In this document: in pieces, positions 17,341 through 27,528 of the stretch | Position numbering within the stretch: the first letter of the stretch is position 1 | How the letters are laid out: each line of letters begins with the position of its first letter | DNA from: Streptomyces sp. NRRL F-5122 | GTDB lineage: Bacteria; Actinomycetota; Actinomycetes; Streptomycetales; Streptomycetaceae | NCBI RefSeq assembly: GCF_001507435.1 | Contig: NZ_LMWH01000254.1 | Location: forward strand, 62,001 to 126,000 | Direction of reading: 5' to 3' | DNA: 64,000 bases | Translations under genes and position numbers: made by a program | Notes under the pieces: model-generated | Seen by the model: only the letters and a program-made list of their open reading frames with translations | What the model was told of the DNA's origin: nothing | Database searches by the model: none

Positions 17341-17775
17341 ATGGCCACGCAGAAGACACCCCGCATAGACCCGCTGACCCTGGAGGTCGTGGAACTGATC
17401 GGTGCGGTCGTGGCCCGCTACCACGAGGAGTACGAGGAGGCGGCGGCCGAGCACGCGCTGACCGGGGCCCAGGCACGACTGCTGAGCCTGCTGTCGCTGG
17501 AGCCGCTGCCGATGCGGCGGCTCGCGCAGAAGCTGAAGTGCGAGCCGTCCAACGTCACCGGGATCGTGGACCGGCTGGAGGCGCGGGGGCTCGTGGAACG
17601 GCGCCCGGACCCGGCGGACCGCCGCGTGAAGCTGGCGGCGGCGACGGAGGAGGGCAGCCGGCTGGCGCGCGGGCTGCGTGATTCGCTGAACTTCGCCCGG
17701 GAGCCCCTGGCGGGGCTGTCGGACGACGAACGTCTGTCGCTGCGGGACCTGCTGCACCGGATGCTGGAGGCATAG
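17341..17775 (+). CDS. MarR-family transcriptional regulator
   Basis: A 144-residue winged-helix regulator. The recognition part is MRRLAQKLKCEPSNVTGIVDRLEARG, and the wing is VERRPDPADRRVKLAAATEEG. The helical ends form the dimer interface. It probably binds the twin TTCAG-N3-CTGAA sites just upstream and represses itself and the divergent oxidoreductase. The ribosome site is weak (AAGAGG about 11-13 bases before the ATG). Confidence 0.88.
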   Translation: MATQKTPRIDPLTLEVVELIGAVVARYHEEYEEAAAEHALTGAQARLLSLLSLEPLPMRRLAQKLKCEPSNVTGIVDRLEARGLVERRPDPADRRVKLAAATEEGSRLARGLRDSLNFAREPLAGLSDDERLSLRDLLHRMLEA

Positions 17776-17883
17776 CACGGTCCCGGGAGGAGTTCGGCCC
17801 GCGGCGCACCGCGGCCTCTGCCGCACCTCCCCCCGTACACCGGACGGAGCGTGCGGCCCCCGGATGCGCGCCTCACACAGGTA

Positions 17884-18645
17884 CTACGTGCACCACCACA
17901 GGAAACGGTTGCAGGTTTTCGTGGGCTTCGGGTGCGGAGTCGGGCTCGACGACGGAGGACGGCTCGACGGAGCCGAACTAGGCGCGGACGACGGCGTGAT
18001 CGAGGGGGCCGGGTTCGAGCGGGGCGGAAGGCTCGTCGCGGTCGCCGACGGCGTGGCCGCGTCGGTCTCCTTGCCCTTGTCCTTCTTGTCCTTGGCGGAC
18101 TCCGAGGCCGACGGAGACACGGAGATCGAGGAGGAAGGCGAGGCCGCACCCCCGGCACCGCCGTCGGACGGCGTGGCGCTCTCCTTCGCGGCGGCACCGC
18201 CGTCCGCCGTCTCGTCCCCGGCGGCCGCGGTCTTGGGGGTGGTCCCGGGTGCCTCTATGCCGAGTTCGGCGAGGCTCAGCGCGCCCGCGGCCAGCAGCAG
18301 TCCGGCACCCACGAACAGCACGCGCCTACGGCGCCGCCGATGGGCCGCGGCCTTGCGGTCGCGACGACCCGACCGCCCGACTGAGGCGTCGTCGGCGTCG
18401 TCGGAGGGCCCGCGCCGCTGCGACCGTCGCCGGCTCTGCGCCCGCCCGGACGCTCCCGGCTCGTCCTCGTCCGGCGGTTCGGCTCCGTCGGAGCTGTCGT
18501 ATCCCTGATCGTCGTCGCGGCCGTCGGCATGCGCGTCGGCCGCATCCGCGCGGGCGTACGCGCGTAGTTCGTCGACCGGCGTGCCGCACCCCGGGCAGGC
18601 GAGGGCGCCGTTGAGGTGCCTTCGGCACGGGTGGCAGTAGTCCAT
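17884..18645 (-). CDS. SCO2400-type zinc-ribbon single-pass membrane protein
   Basis: A 253-residue protein. The N-terminal zinc ribbon has Cys4-x2-Cys7 and Cys17-x2-Cys20. An Asp-rich and then Arg-rich cytoplasmic stretch leads to one membrane helix (VLFVGAGLLLAAGALSLAEL, about residues 109-128). A Ser/Pro/Ala-rich low-complexity outer region of about 110 residues follows, and the tail ends CNRFLWWCT. I recognise the start and tail as the Streptomyces SCO2400 family, whose function is unknown. The layout suggests an inside sensor joined to an outside stalk with a conserved aromatic/Cys tip. Confidence 0.75.
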   Translation of the reverse strand: MDYCHPCRRHLNGALACPGCGTPVDELRAYARADAADAHADGRDDDQGYDSSDGAEPPDEDEPGASGRAQSRRRSQRRGPSDDADDASVGRSGRRDRKAAAHRRRRRRVLFVGAGLLLAAGALSLAELGIEAPGTTPKTAAAGDETADGGAAAKESATPSDGGAGGAASPSSSISVSPSASESAKDKKDKGKETDAATPSATATSLPPRSNPAPSITPSSAPSSAPSSRPPSSSPTPHPKPTKTCNRFLWWCT

Positions 18646-18796
18646 GACGCGGGAAGACTAAGTTCCTCGCAGGTAACGTTCCTAGGGGCAGCTGTGAAAG
18701 TTGTGTGCGGAATCGCTCGTTACGGTGTGGCAAGTTGAACACGGCGTGCGACGCGGTTGCCGAAACCCTTGCCGAAACCGTTATGCGCACAGCCCA

Positions 18797-18826
18797 TTGA
18801 CACCCCCGCCGCCCCCTCCTTACTGT
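18797..18826 (+). promoter_or_regulatory. promoter of the dehydratase operon
   Basis: TTGACA (18797-18802), an 18-base spacer and TACTGT (18821-18826) match the housekeeping consensus. The predicted start near 18833 puts the two TTTCGAAC repeats just downstream, a position suited to repression. Confidence 0.65.
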
Positions 18827-18836
18827 CACGCCAGCA

Positions 18837-18863
18837 TTTCGAACGCGTGACGAAATTTCGAAC
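18837..18863. promoter_or_regulatory. candidate IclR operator, two TTTCGAAC direct repeats
   Basis: TTTCGAAC occurs at 18837-18844 and 18856-18863, 19 bp apart. The second is part of GAAATTTCGAAC, which is found again, reversed, in front of the iclR-type gene at 35999-36010 region. Such an AT-rich string is rare in this DNA, so a shared regulator is likely. Confidence 0.6.
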
Positions 18864-18913
18864 AGACCGCCTGGGCCGACGAATCACCGACGACGCAGCA
18901 AGGGGCAACTGCC

Positions 18914-20071
18914 GTGCGCATCACCGGAATCAGCACACACGTGGTCGGGACGCCGTGGCGCAACCTGACATACGTCCAGGTGCACACCGACGAGGGCATC
19001 ACCGGAGTCGGCGAGACCCGGATGCTGGGCCACACCGACGCGCTGATCGGCTATCTGCGGGAGGCGGAGGCCAACCACATTCTCGGTTCCGATCCGTTCG
19101 CCGTGGAAGACCTCGTACGGCGGATGAAGTACGGCGACTACGGACGCGCGGGCGAGATCGTCATGTCCGGTATCGCGGTCGTCGAGATGGCCTGCTGGGA
19201 CATCAAGGGCAAAGCCCTCGGCGTCCCCGTCTGGCAGCTCCTCGGCGGAAAGGTCACCGACCGGGTCAAGGCGTACGCCAACGGGTGGTACACCACCGAG
19301 CGGACCCCGGACGCGTATCACAAGGCCGCCCAGGAGGTCGTGGCCCGCGGCTACAAGGCCCTGAAGATCGACCCGTTCGGCACCGGACACTTCGAGCTCG
19401 ACCACGACCGGACCCTCTACTCCGTCTCCCTCATCGAGGCGGTGCGGGATGCCATCGGGCCCGACACCGAGCTGATGCTGGAGATGCACGGCCGCTTCTC
19501 CCCCGCCACCGCCGTCCGGCTGGCCCGCGAGCTCGCGCCCTTCGAGCCGGCCTGGCTGGAGGAGCCGGTGCCGCCGGAGAACCTCAAGGCGCTGGAGAAG
19601 GTGGCCGGGAAGGTGGACCTGCCGGTAGCCACCGGTGAGCGGATCCACGACCGCATCGAGTTCCGCGAGTTGTTCGAGAGCCAGGCCGTCGACATCATCC
19701 AGCCGGACGTCGGCCACATCGGCGGCATCTGGGAGACCCGGAAGCTGGCCGCGACCGCCGAGACCCACTACATGCTGGTGGCCCCGCACAACGTGGGCGG
19801 GTCCGTCCTCACCGCGGCCTCCCTCCAGGTCGGCTTCACCACCCCGAACTTCAAGATCCTCGAGCACTTCAACGACTTCGCGGACGCGGAGATCAAGAAG
19901 GTGGTCAAGGGCGCGCCCGAGGTCGTCGACGGCTACTTCCACCTCTCCGACGCCCCTGGGCTGGGCGTCGAGCTGGACATCGACGCCGCGGCCGAATTCC
20001 CCCAGCAGCAGGCCCGGTTCGACCTGTGGGCCGACGGCTGGGAGCAGCGCAAGCCCAAGGGGACGAAGTGA
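18914..20071 (+). CDS. enolase-superfamily sugar-acid dehydratase (galactonate dehydratase-like)
   Basis: A 385-residue enzyme of the mandelate racemase/muconate lactonizing group. GTG start with AAGGGGC upstream. Motifs: TDEGITGVGET in the capping domain, LMLEMHGRF, WLEEPVPPEN and VATGERIH giving the three acidic metal ligands, QPDVGHIGG, and APHNVGGSV with the likely catalytic His. These enzymes dehydrate aldonic acids to 2-keto-3-deoxy acids. The overlapping dehydrogenase and the IclR-linked lactonase argue for galactonate or a related acid as substrate, but the sequence alone does not fix it. Confidence 0.85.
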   Translation: MRITGISTHVVGTPWRNLTYVQVHTDEGITGVGETRMLGHTDALIGYLREAEANHILGSDPFAVEDLVRRMKYGDYGRAGEIVMSGIAVVEMACWDIKGKALGVPVWQLLGGKVTDRVKAYANGWYTTERTPDAYHKAAQEVVARGYKALKIDPFGTGHFELDHDRTLYSVSLIEAVRDAIGPDTELMLEMHGRFSPATAVRLARELAPFEPAWLEEPVPPENLKALEKVAGKVDLPVATGERIHDRIEFRELFESQAVDIIQPDVGHIGGIWETRKLAATAETHYMLVAPHNVGGSVLTAASLQVGFTTPNFKILEHFNDFADAEIKKVVKGAPEVVDGYFHLSDAPGLGVELDIDAAAEFPQQQARFDLWADGWEQRKPKGTK

Positions 20072-21072
20072 GCACCGCGGTCGTCGTCGAGGCACCGGGC
20101 GCGCACCGGCTGGTACCCCACGACCCCGTCGCGCCGGGACCCGGCGAGGCGCTGGTGGGCGTGCATACCGTCGGCATCTGCGGCAGCGACCGCGAGGTGT
20201 ACCAGGGCAACCGGCCCGAGGGGTACGTCCGTTACCCCCTCACCCCGGGCCACGAGTGGTCGGGCACGGTCCAGGCGGTCGGTGCCGGGGTGCCCGAGGG
20301 CCTGGTCGGCCGCAAGGTGGTCGGGGAGGGCTTCCGCAACTGCCAGGTCTGCGACCGCTGCCACGCCGGTGAGACCACTTTGTGCACCGCCGGCTACGAG
20401 GAGACCGGCTTCACCCGGCCGGGCGCCATGGCCGCCACGCTCACACTGCCGGCCCGGCTGCTGCACGTGCTGCCGGACGACGCGGACCTGACGGCCGCGG
20501 CCCTCCTGGAGCCCGCCGCCTGCGTCGCGGCCGCCGCGCTGAAGGTGAACGCCCGGCCCGGCGAGCGGGTCGCGGTCGTCGGCACCGGCACGCTCGGCAT
20601 GTTCGCCGTGCAGTTCCTGAAGGCCGCCTCCCCTGCCGAACTGCTGGTGGTCGGTTCCGGGACCGACCGCGAGGCGCTGTCCCGGCGGTTCGGGGCCACC
20701 GGCTTCCGCACCAAGGACCAGGAACTCACCCCCGACTTCGACGTCGTCGTCGAGACCGCCGGGTCAGCGTCCGCCGCGCGCACCGCGGCCTCCCTGCTCA
20801 GGCGCGGCGGACGCCTGGTCCTCACCGGCATCCCGGCGCCGGGCGCCGAGGGCCTCGACCCCACCGATCTCGTCGTACGGCAGCTGGAGGTGCACACCGC
20901 GTTCGGGGCGCCGCCGGACGCCTGGGCGCACGCGGTACGGGTCTTCGGCGCCGGACTGCTCGATCCGTTGCCGCTGGTCACCCACGAGTTGCCCCTCGCC
21001 GAGTTCTCCCAGGCCATCGAGCTGGTGGGAGCCGGCGATCCGAAGGTCGGCAAGGTCCTGCTGCGACCGTGA
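20068..21072 (+). CDS. zinc-dependent alcohol/sugar dehydrogenase
   Basis: A 334-residue medium-chain dehydrogenase. Its GTG overlaps the dehydratase stop as GTGA, so the two are coupled. GICGSDREVY carries the first catalytic-zinc ligand, GHEWSG the second, and the structural-zinc site is NCQVCDRCHAGETTLC. The cofactor loop is VVGTGTLGMFAVQFLKAA. In context it probably oxidises a sugar or polyol feeding the same pathway as the dehydratase. It resembles sorbitol/threonine dehydrogenases; the substrate is unknown. A hairpin at 21089-21126 follows. Confidence 0.88.
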   Translation: MSTAVVVEAPGAHRLVPHDPVAPGPGEALVGVHTVGICGSDREVYQGNRPEGYVRYPLTPGHEWSGTVQAVGAGVPEGLVGRKVVGEGFRNCQVCDRCHAGETTLCTAGYEETGFTRPGAMAATLTLPARLLHVLPDDADLTAAALLEPAACVAAAALKVNARPGERVAVVGTGTLGMFAVQFLKAASPAELLVVGSGTDREALSRRFGATGFRTKDQELTPDFDVVVETAGSASAARTAASLLRRGGRLVLTGIPAPGAEGLDPTDLVVRQLEVHTAFGAPPDAWAHAVRVFGAGLLDPLPLVTHELPLAEFSQAIELVGAGDPKVGKVLLRP

Positions 21073-21088
21073 CGTCTCCCGGACCGTG

Positions 21089-21126
21089 CGCCGGTACGGA
21101 GTCACCTGACGTGCTCCGTGCCGGCG
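21089..21126 (+). terminator. hairpin after the dehydrogenase gene
   Basis: GCCGGTACGGAG pairs with CTCCGTGCCGGC over 12 bp with one wobble pair, 16 bases after the stop. It splits the dehydratase-dehydrogenase pair from the importer operon. Confidence 0.7.
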
Positions 21127-21162
21127 TACCACCACAAGTTTCTTCACACCCAGAGTCGCGAA

Positions 21163-21176
21163 CCTTGTCCGAAATA
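21163..21176. promoter_or_regulatory. weaker copy of the IclR-type motif before the importer operon
   Basis: The string CCGAAATACCGAAC lies about 25 bases before the start of the unknown first gene of the importer operon. It resembles CGAAATTTCGAAC with two or three changes. The coordinates are approximate to a few bases. Confidence 0.4.
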
Positions 21177-21196
21177 CCGAACATGAAGGACGCCCT

Positions 21197-22204
21197 GTGA
21201 CCCACCCCGCTACGGCAGCCCGCAGGCCCGGTGAGCAGGTCCTCGCCGCGCTCGGCCTCGGCGCGCCCGCTCTCTCCCCCGCCGACGCCTCCCCTCACAC
21301 CTTCCCCGGAGGCGGCCGCTGGCGCACCGAGATCCCCTCGTGCGAGGGCCCCGAGGCACTGGCGGTGGTCCTCAAGGAGTCCTCCAGGCTGGACGTGCCC
21401 ATCCACCGCATCAGCCAAGGCAGCGGCGTATGGATGCTGACCGATTCCGAGATCACCGAGATGGTCGAGGCCACCGGTGAACGCGACATCGAGCTGTGTC
21501 TGTTCACGGGGCCGCGCGGCACCTGGGACACCGGCGCCTCCGTACGCTCGGACTCACGCGGGGCGGGGCTGCGCGCCCGCGGCCACGACGCCGTCGCCGG
21601 CTGTGTCGAGGACGCCGTGCGGGCCACCGAACTGGGCGTCAAGTGCCTGCTCGTGGCCGACGAGGGCGTGCTGTGGACCCTGCACCGGGCACGCACGGCG
21701 GGCATCATCCCGGCCGACACCACCCTCAAGGTGTCCGCGCTCATCGGTCCGGTCAACCCGGCGTCGTACGCCGTCTTCGAGCACCTCGGCGCCGACTCCG
21801 TGAACGTGCCGAGTGATCTGACGCTCGATCATCTGACGGAGATCCGGCGGGTCTCCGCCGCTCCCATGGACATGTACATCGAGGCCCCCGACGACCTCGG
21901 AGGCTATGTGCGGATGTACGAGGTCGCCGAGCTCATCCGGCGCGGCGCACCGCTGTATCTGAAGTTCGGTCTGTCCAGGGCACCCGGGATCTACCCGTAC
22001 GGCACCCATCTGCGGGACCTGACCCTGGACACCGCCCGGGAGCGGGTGCGGCGCGGCCGGCTCGCTCTCGACCTGCTCGCCCGGCACGGCGCGGACGGCG
22101 ACATGGCGCCGCTCGGCTCCCGGCTGCCCGGCTCGTTGCATCGCTTCCCCACCGGCGACCGACCGCCGGCCACCCCTCTCAACGACGAGAAGAACAAGGA
22201 CTGA
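21197..22204 (+). CDS. conserved protein of unknown function, first gene of sugar importer operon
   Basis: A 335-residue cytoplasmic protein with GTG start after AAGGA. I do not recognise its catalytic family. The pattern of short strand-like segments ([75 protein letters not shown]) suggests a beta/alpha barrel distantly like U32-type proteins, but the U32 Cys signature is absent. It lies 5 bases before the sugar-binding lipoprotein, so a role in handling the imported sugar is likely. An aldolase, epimerase or lyase is possible. Confidence 0.6.
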   Translation: MTHPATAARRPGEQVLAALGLGAPALSPADASPHTFPGGGRWRTEIPSCEGPEALAVVLKESSRLDVPIHRISQGSGVWMLTDSEITEMVEATGERDIELCLFTGPRGTWDTGASVRSDSRGAGLRARGHDAVAGCVEDAVRATELGVKCLLVADEGVLWTLHRARTAGIIPADTTLKVSALIGPVNPASYAVFEHLGADSVNVPSDLTLDHLTEIRRVSAAPMDMYIEAPDDLGGYVRMYEVAELIRRGAPLYLKFGLSRAPGIYPYGTHLRDLTLDTARERVRRGRLALDLLARHGADGDMAPLGSRLPGSLHRFPTGDRPPATPLNDEKNKD

Positions 22205-22209
22205 TCACC

Positions 22210-23316
22210 ATGCGCACTCGCAGAGCCGCTCTCGCCGCGATGGCCTCGGCCGCCTCGCTCGCCCTGACCCTGTCCGCCTGCGGCCAGAACAGCGAGGGCG
22301 GAAGCAAGGAGGACAAGGGGAGTTCCAAGGGCGGCACCATCGGTATCGCGATGCCGACCAAGTCCTCCGAGCGCTGGATCTCCGACGGCAACAACGTCGT
22401 CAAGAACCTCCAGGCCAAGGGCTACAAGACCAAGCTCGTCTACGGCGAGGACGACCCGGACACCCAGGTCTCGCAGATCGAGAACCTGATCACCCAGGGC
22501 GTCAAGGGCCTGATCATCGCGGCCATCGACAACAAGTCGCTGAACAACGTGCTCCAGGAGGCCGCGGACGCCAAGATCCCGGTCGTCGCCTACGACCGTC
22601 TGATCCTCGGCACCAAGAACGTCGACTACTACGCATCCTTCGACAACACCAAGGTCGGCGAGCTCCAGGCCAACTACATCGTGGACAAGCTCGGCCTGAA
22701 GGACGGCAAGGGCCCCTTCAACATCGAGCTGTTCGCCGGATCCAACGACGACAACAACACCAAGTACTTCTTCAACGGCGCGATGAGCGTCCTCAAGCCG
22801 TACCTGGACAGCAAGAAGCTGGTCGTCCGGTCCGGTCAGACCGCGCTCAACAAGGTCACCACCCTGCGCTGGGACGGCGCCACCGCGCAGAAGCGCATGG
22901 ACGACGTCCTCACCTCCTCCTACAAGAGCCAGAAGGTCGACGCCGTCCTGTCGCCGTACGACGGCATCTCCATCGGTGTCCTGTCCTCGTTGAAGTCCGA
23001 CGGCTACGGCAGCAAGAGCAAGCCGCTCCCGGTCGTCACCGGCCAGGACGCCGAGCTCGCCTCCGTGAAGTCGATCATCGCCGGTGAGCAGACGCAGACC
23101 GTCTACAAGGACACCCGCAAGCTCGCCGAGGTCGCCTCGGCGATGGTCGACGACGTGCTGACCGGCAAGAAGCCCGAGGTCAACGACACCAAGACCTACG
23201 ACAACGGCTCGAAGGTCGTCCCGTCGTACCTGCTCCAGCCGGTGAGCGTCGACAAGACCAACTACGAGGAGACCCTGGTCAAGGGCGGCTACTACACCGA
23301 CGCCGAACTGAAGTGA
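22210..23316 (+). CDS. sugar ABC transporter substrate-binding lipoprotein (ChvE type)
   Basis: A 368-residue type I periplasmic-binding fold protein. The signal peptide ends in the lipobox LSAC at about residue 23, so it is tethered outside the membrane. It has [18 protein letters not shown], then [20 protein letters not shown] and [14 protein letters not shown], as in ChvE/XylF multiple-sugar receptors. It is followed by the matching ATPase and permease. Expected ligands are galactose, arabinose, xylose or related monosaccharides; the nearby galactosidase and epimerase favour galactose. Confidence 0.92.
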   Translation: MRTRRAALAAMASAASLALTLSACGQNSEGGSKEDKGSSKGGTIGIAMPTKSSERWISDGNNVVKNLQAKGYKTKLVYGEDDPDTQVSQIENLITQGVKGLIIAAIDNKSLNNVLQEAADAKIPVVAYDRLILGTKNVDYYASFDNTKVGELQANYIVDKLGLKDGKGPFNIELFAGSNDDNNTKYFFNGAMSVLKPYLDSKKLVVRSGQTALNKVTTLRWDGATAQKRMDDVLTSSYKSQKVDAVLSPYDGISIGVLSSLKSDGYGSKSKPLPVVTGQDAELASVKSIIAGEQTQTVYKDTRKLAEVASAMVDDVLTGKKPEVNDTKTYDNGSKVVPSYLLQPVSVDKTNYEETLVKGGYYTDAELK

Positions 23317-23360
23317 CCCCGCGGCCGTACCCGACCCCAAACTGATTGGAAGGCACGACC

Positions 23361-24911
23361 ATGGCGGGACCCGTCCTGGAAATGCGCTCGATCGTCAAGA
23401 CCTTTCCCGGCGTCAAGGCGCTGTCGGACGTCAATCTGACCGTCCGCCAGGGCGAGGTCCACGCCATCTGCGGTGAGAACGGCGCCGGGAAGTCCACCCT
23501 CATGAAGGTGCTCTCCGGCGTCCATCCGCACGGCACCTACGAGGGCGAGATCCTCTTCGACTCGGAGGTCTGCCGCTTCAAGGACATCCGGGCGAGCGAG
23601 CACCACGGCATCGTCATCATCCACCAGGAGCTGGCGCTGGTGCCGTTCCTCTCCATCGCCGAGAACATCTTCCTCGGCAACGAGCACGCCACGCGCGGGT
23701 TCATCAACTGGAACGACACCCTCAAGCACGCCACCGAACTGCTGCGCCGCGTCGGACTCGACGAGCACCCGGAGACCCGCGTCGCCGACATCGGCGTGGG
23801 CAAGCAGCAGCTCGTCGAGATCGCGAAGGCCCTGTCGAAGTCGGTGAGGCTCCTCATCCTCGACGAGCCGACGGCCGCGCTGAACGACGAGGACAGCGGC
23901 AAGCTCCTCGATCTGATCCTGGAGCTGAAGAACCAGGGCATCACCTCGATCATCATCTCCCACAAGCTCAACGAGATCCGCAAGGTCGCCGACTCCGTCA
24001 CCATCCTGCGCGACGGGCGCACCATCGAGACGCTCGACGTGAAGGCGCCGGAGACGACCGAGGAGCGGATCATCGCCGGCATGGTCGGCCGCGACCTCGA
24101 CCACCGCTTCCCCGAGCGCACCCCGCACAAGCCGGAGGAGGGGGCGGCCCCCGCGCTCGAGATCCGCAACTGGACCGTGTTCCACCCGATCGACCAGCAG
24201 CGCAAGGTCGTCGACGATGTGTCGATCCAGGTGCGGCGCGGGGAGATCGTCGGCATCGCGGGGCTGATGGGCGCCGGGCGCACCGAACTCGCGATGAACC
24301 TCTTCGGACGCACCTACGGCCGGTACGCACAGGGCACGGTCCTCAAGGACGGCAAGGAGATCCGGACCAGGACCGTCGCCGAGGCGGTCGGCCACGGCAT
24401 CGCGTACGTCACCGAGGACCGCAAGCACTACGGGCTCAACCTCATCGACACCATCAACCGCAACATCTCCCTGACCGCCCTGAAGAAGGTGTCCAGGCGG
24501 GGTGTGGTCGACGAGCACGAGGAGCGCCAGGTCGCCGAGGGCTACCGGACGTCCATGAACATCAAGGCGCCGACCGTCTTCGAACCGGTGGGCAAGCTGT
24601 CCGGCGGCAACCAGCAGAAGGTCGTGCTCAGCAAGTGGATCTTCGCGGGTCCGGAGGTGCTGATCCTGGACGAGCCCACACGCGGTATCGACGTGGGCGC
24701 CAAGTACGAGATCTACACGGTCATCGACCGGCTGGCCGCCCAGGGCAAGGCGGTCGTCTTCATCTCCTCCGAACTGCCGGAGCTGCTCGGCATGTGCGAC
24801 CGCATCTACACGATGGCCGCAGGGCGGCTGACCGGTGAGGTACCGCGGGCCGAGGCCACGCAGGAAGTGCTGATGCGTCATATGACGAAGGACAAAGAGG
24901 TAACGCGATGA
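23361..24911 (+). CDS. sugar ABC transporter ATP-binding protein (two ABC domains, GguA/MmsA type)
   Basis: A 516-residue CUT2-family ATPase. The first domain has Walker [13 protein letters not shown], and Walker [11 protein letters not shown]. The second has the degenerate P-loop [12 protein letters not shown], the ABC signature LSGGNQQKV and [20 protein letters not shown] single altered domain of this kind is usual in the family. The ATG at 23361 has GGAAGG upstream; an upstream frame start at 23346 is less likely. It overlaps the permease gene by 4 bases. Confidence 0.94.
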   Translation: MAGPVLEMRSIVKTFPGVKALSDVNLTVRQGEVHAICGENGAGKSTLMKVLSGVHPHGTYEGEILFDSEVCRFKDIRASEHHGIVIIHQELALVPFLSIAENIFLGNEHATRGFINWNDTLKHATELLRRVGLDEHPETRVADIGVGKQQLVEIAKALSKSVRLLILDEPTAALNDEDSGKLLDLILELKNQGITSIIISHKLNEIRKVADSVTILRDGRTIETLDVKAPETTEERIIAGMVGRDLDHRFPERTPHKPEEGAAPALEIRNWTVFHPIDQQRKVVDDVSIQVRRGEIVGIAGLMGAGRTELAMNLFGRTYGRYAQGTVLKDGKEIRTRTVAEAVGHGIAYVTEDRKHYGLNLIDTINRNISLTALKKVSRRGVVDEHEERQVAEGYRTSMNIKAPTVFEPVGKLSGGNQQKVVLSKWIFAGPEVLILDEPTRGIDVGAKYEIYTVIDRLAAQGKAVVFISSELPELLGMCDRIYTMAAGRLTGEVPRAEATQEVLMRHMTKDKEVTR

Positions 24912-26152
24912 GCACGGATGTGACCGCCAGGACCCCGGCCCCCGCGCCGCCGGGCAAGAGCGGATCGGCCACGGGCGGGAGCCTGCTCCAGCTGATGCTG
25001 AACGGGCTGCGCCGCAACATGCGGCAGTACGGCATGCTGATCGCGCTCGGTCTGATCGTCGTCCTCTTCGAGATCTGGACCGGCGGGGACCTGCTGCTGC
25101 CGCGCAACGTCTCCAATCTGGTGCTGCAGAACAGCTACATCCTGATCCTCGCGATCGGCATGATGCTGGTGATCATCGCCGGGCACATCGATCTGTCGGT
25201 CGGCTCCCTCACGGCGTTCGTGGGCGCGTTCGCCGCCGTGCTCACGGTGCAGCACGGTATGGCGTGGCCCCTGGCCCTGGTGCTGTGCCTGCTGGTGGGC
25301 GCGGTGGCGGGTTCGGTGCAGGGATTCCTGATCGCGTATCTCGGCATACCGTCGTTCATCGTCACCCTCGCCGGGATGCTGCTCTTCCGCGGCCTGACGG
25401 AGATCCTGCTCAAGGGGCAGACCCTCGGCCCGTTCCCGAACGGGCTGCAGAAGATCGGCAACGGCTTCCTGCCCGAGGCGGGGCCGAACACCAACTACCA
25501 CAACCTCACGCTGCTCCTCGGCCTGGTGCTCATCGCCGCCGTGGTGTGGCAGGAGACGCAGGACCGCCGCCGCCAGCGGGAGTTCGCCCTCGACGTGCCG
25601 CCGGCGAAGCTGTTCGTCCTCAAGCTCGTCGCCCTGGTCGCCGCGATCCTCGTGCTGACGCTGCTGCTCGCCAGCTACAAGGGCGCCCCGATCGTGCTGA
25701 TCATCCTCGGCGTCCTGGTGGTCGGCTACGGCTATGTGATGCGCAACGCCGTCTTCGGCCGCCACATCTACGCGATCGGTGGCAATCTGCCGGCGGCCAA
25801 GCTCTCCGGCGTCAAGGACAAGAGGGTCACCTTCCAGGTCTTCCTGAACATGGGCGTGCTCGCGGCCCTGGCGGGGCTGGTGGTCGCCGCCCGTCTGAAC
25901 GCGGCCTCGCCGAAGGCGGGCGTGAACTTCGAACTCGAGGCCATCGCCTCGTCGTTCATCGGTGGCGCGTCCATGAGCGGCGGTGTGGGAACCGTCCTCG
26001 GCGCGATCATCGGTGGGCTCGTCCTCGGCGTGCTGAACAACGGCATGAACCTCCTCAGCGTCGGCACCGACTGGCAGCAGGTCATCAAGGGCCTCGCCCT
26101 TCTGGTGGCGGTCGGCTTCGACGTGTGGAACAAGCGCAAGTCCGGTTCGTAA
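24908..26152 (+). CDS. sugar ABC transporter permease (GguB/MmsB type)
   Basis: A 414-residue integral membrane protein with about ten hydrophobic helices and the CUT2 motif [17 protein letters not shown]. It forms the channel for the sugar captured by the lipoprotein two genes upstream. The ATG overlaps the ATPase stop (ATGA). The C-terminal region [21 protein letters not shown] is typical. A strong terminator follows 11 bases after the stop, closing the importer operon. Confidence 0.93.
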   Translation: MSTDVTARTPAPAPPGKSGSATGGSLLQLMLNGLRRNMRQYGMLIALGLIVVLFEIWTGGDLLLPRNVSNLVLQNSYILILAIGMMLVIIAGHIDLSVGSLTAFVGAFAAVLTVQHGMAWPLALVLCLLVGAVAGSVQGFLIAYLGIPSFIVTLAGMLLFRGLTEILLKGQTLGPFPNGLQKIGNGFLPEAGPNTNYHNLTLLLGLVLIAAVVWQETQDRRRQREFALDVPPAKLFVLKLVALVAAILVLTLLLASYKGAPIVLIILGVLVVGYGYVMRNAVFGRHIYAIGGNLPAAKLSGVKDKRVTFQVFLNMGVLAALAGLVVAARLNAASPKAGVNFELEAIASSFIGGASMSGGVGTVLGAIIGGLVLGVLNNGMNLLSVGTDWQQVIKGLALLVAVGFDVWNKRKSGS

Positions 26153-26163
26153 CACGTCAGCTC

Positions 26164-26188
26164 GGGCCCCGTCGTGACGACGGGGCCC
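26164..26188 (+). terminator. terminator after the importer operon
   Basis: GGGCCCCGTC (26164-26173) pairs perfectly with 26179-26188 around the loop GTGAC. Confidence 0.85.
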
Positions 26189-26209
26189 CACCCTTCACGG
26201 GAGCCGCAC

Positions 26210-27364
26210 ATGGAACTGAACAGACGCACAGTCATCGCGGGCGCCGCGGCAGCGGGCGTCGCCGCGACCACCCTCGGCACCGGCACCGCCGAGGCCGCCA
26301 CGGGAGGCAGGAAGCCGGTAAAGGAGCTCTTCGGCAAGCTGGATGACGGCACGAAGGTCTACCGCTGGTCCCTGCAGAACGGCGGCACCCGGCTGAAGGT
26401 CCTGTCCTACGGCGGCATCATCCAGTCCCTGGAGATCCCCGACCGGCACGGCCGCTACGCCAACGTCTCGCTCGGCTACGACAACCTCGCGGCCTACGTC
26501 GCCGGCACCACCTTCTTCGGCGCCACGATCGGCCGCTACGGCAACCGCATCGCCAAGGGCCAGTTCACCCTGGACGGCAAGAAGTACCAGCTGAACGTCA
26601 ACGACGGCGTGAACAGCCTGCACGGCGGCGCCAAGGGCTTCAATACCAAGGTGTGGGACGTCGAGGGCTTCACTTCCGGCTCGGACGTGGGCTTGCACCT
26701 GTATTACACCAGCGTCGACGGCGAGATGGGCTATCCGGGCACACTCAGGACCAAGGTCACCTTCACACTGAACCGGGACGGCGACTGGCGGATCGACTAC
26801 GAGGCCACCACCGACAGGCCGACGGTCGTCAACCTCACCAACCACACGTACTGGAACCTCGCCGGCGAGGGCAGCGGCACCGTCGAGGACCACGAGCTCA
26901 CGATCGCCGCCTCCCGCTACACGCCCACCGACACGGGCCTGATCCCCACGGGCGAACTGGCGAAGGTCTCCGGCACCCCCTTCGACTTCCGCAAGAGCAA
27001 GCCGGTCGGCCGGGACATCCGCGCGGGCCACCCCCAGCAGGTGCAGGCCAAGGGCTTCGACCACAACTGGGTGCTCGACAAAGGCGTCACGGCGAAGCCG
27101 GTGCACATCGCCACTCTGCGCGACCCGCGCTCCGGCCGCACCCTGAAGATCGCCACCGACCAGCCGGGCCTGCAGTTCTACTCCGGGAACTTCCTCGACG
27201 GCACCCTCGTCGGCACCTCCGGCCGCACCTACCGGCAGGGCGATGGCTTGTGCCTGGAGACCCAGCACTTCCCGGACTCCCCGAACGAGCCGTCGTGGCC
27301 GTCGACCGTGCTGCGGCCCGGCCAGACGTACCGGACGACGACGATTCACTCGTTCGGCGCGTGA
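26210..27364 (+). CDS. secreted aldose 1-epimerase
   Basis: A 384-residue mutarotase with a probable twin-arginine signal: NRRTVIAGAAAAGVAATTL, then a TAEAA cleavage region. The mature part has GRYGNRIAKGQF, NDGVNSLHGG, NLTNHTYWNLAG and ETQHFPDSPNE. It therefore converts sugar anomers outside the cell, probably helping uptake of sugar freed by secreted glycosidases. The ATG at 26210 is chosen because the Tat motif then sits at the N terminus. It lies just after the ChvE-type importer, so a shared physiological role is likely despite the intervening terminator. Confidence 0.9.
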   Translation: MELNRRTVIAGAAAAGVAATTLGTGTAEAATGGRKPVKELFGKLDDGTKVYRWSLQNGGTRLKVLSYGGIIQSLEIPDRHGRYANVSLGYDNLAAYVAGTTFFGATIGRYGNRIAKGQFTLDGKKYQLNVNDGVNSLHGGAKGFNTKVWDVEGFTSGSDVGLHLYYTSVDGEMGYPGTLRTKVTFTLNRDGDWRIDYEATTDRPTVVNLTNHTYWNLAGEGSGTVEDHELTIAASRYTPTDTGLIPTGELAKVSGTPFDFRKSKPVGRDIRAGHPQQVQAKGFDHNWVLDKGVTAKPVHIATLRDPRSGRTLKIATDQPGLQFYSGNFLDGTLVGTSGRTYRQGDGLCLETQHFPDSPNEPSWPSTVLRPGQTYRTTTIHSFGA

Positions 27365-27528
27365 CACCTCACCGGAGGAATCGGTTCCGGAAATCACACC
27401 TGCTTCACACGAGTTGAACACCGTCCCTCCCCCGTCCGTATGACTGGGTGGCCCGTGCTCCCCCGCGCGGGCCACCCACAGACGACGGGCCCGCCGTCCC
27501 CACCGGGCCCGCCTCATACGGAGGTTCC

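Noticed and set aside
15094..21148. Shared string CAAGTTTCTTCAC before the collagen-like gene and before the importer operon
   Set aside because: A 13-base match of mixed composition between two sites in a 64-kb window can arise by chance, and the flanking bases do not agree.
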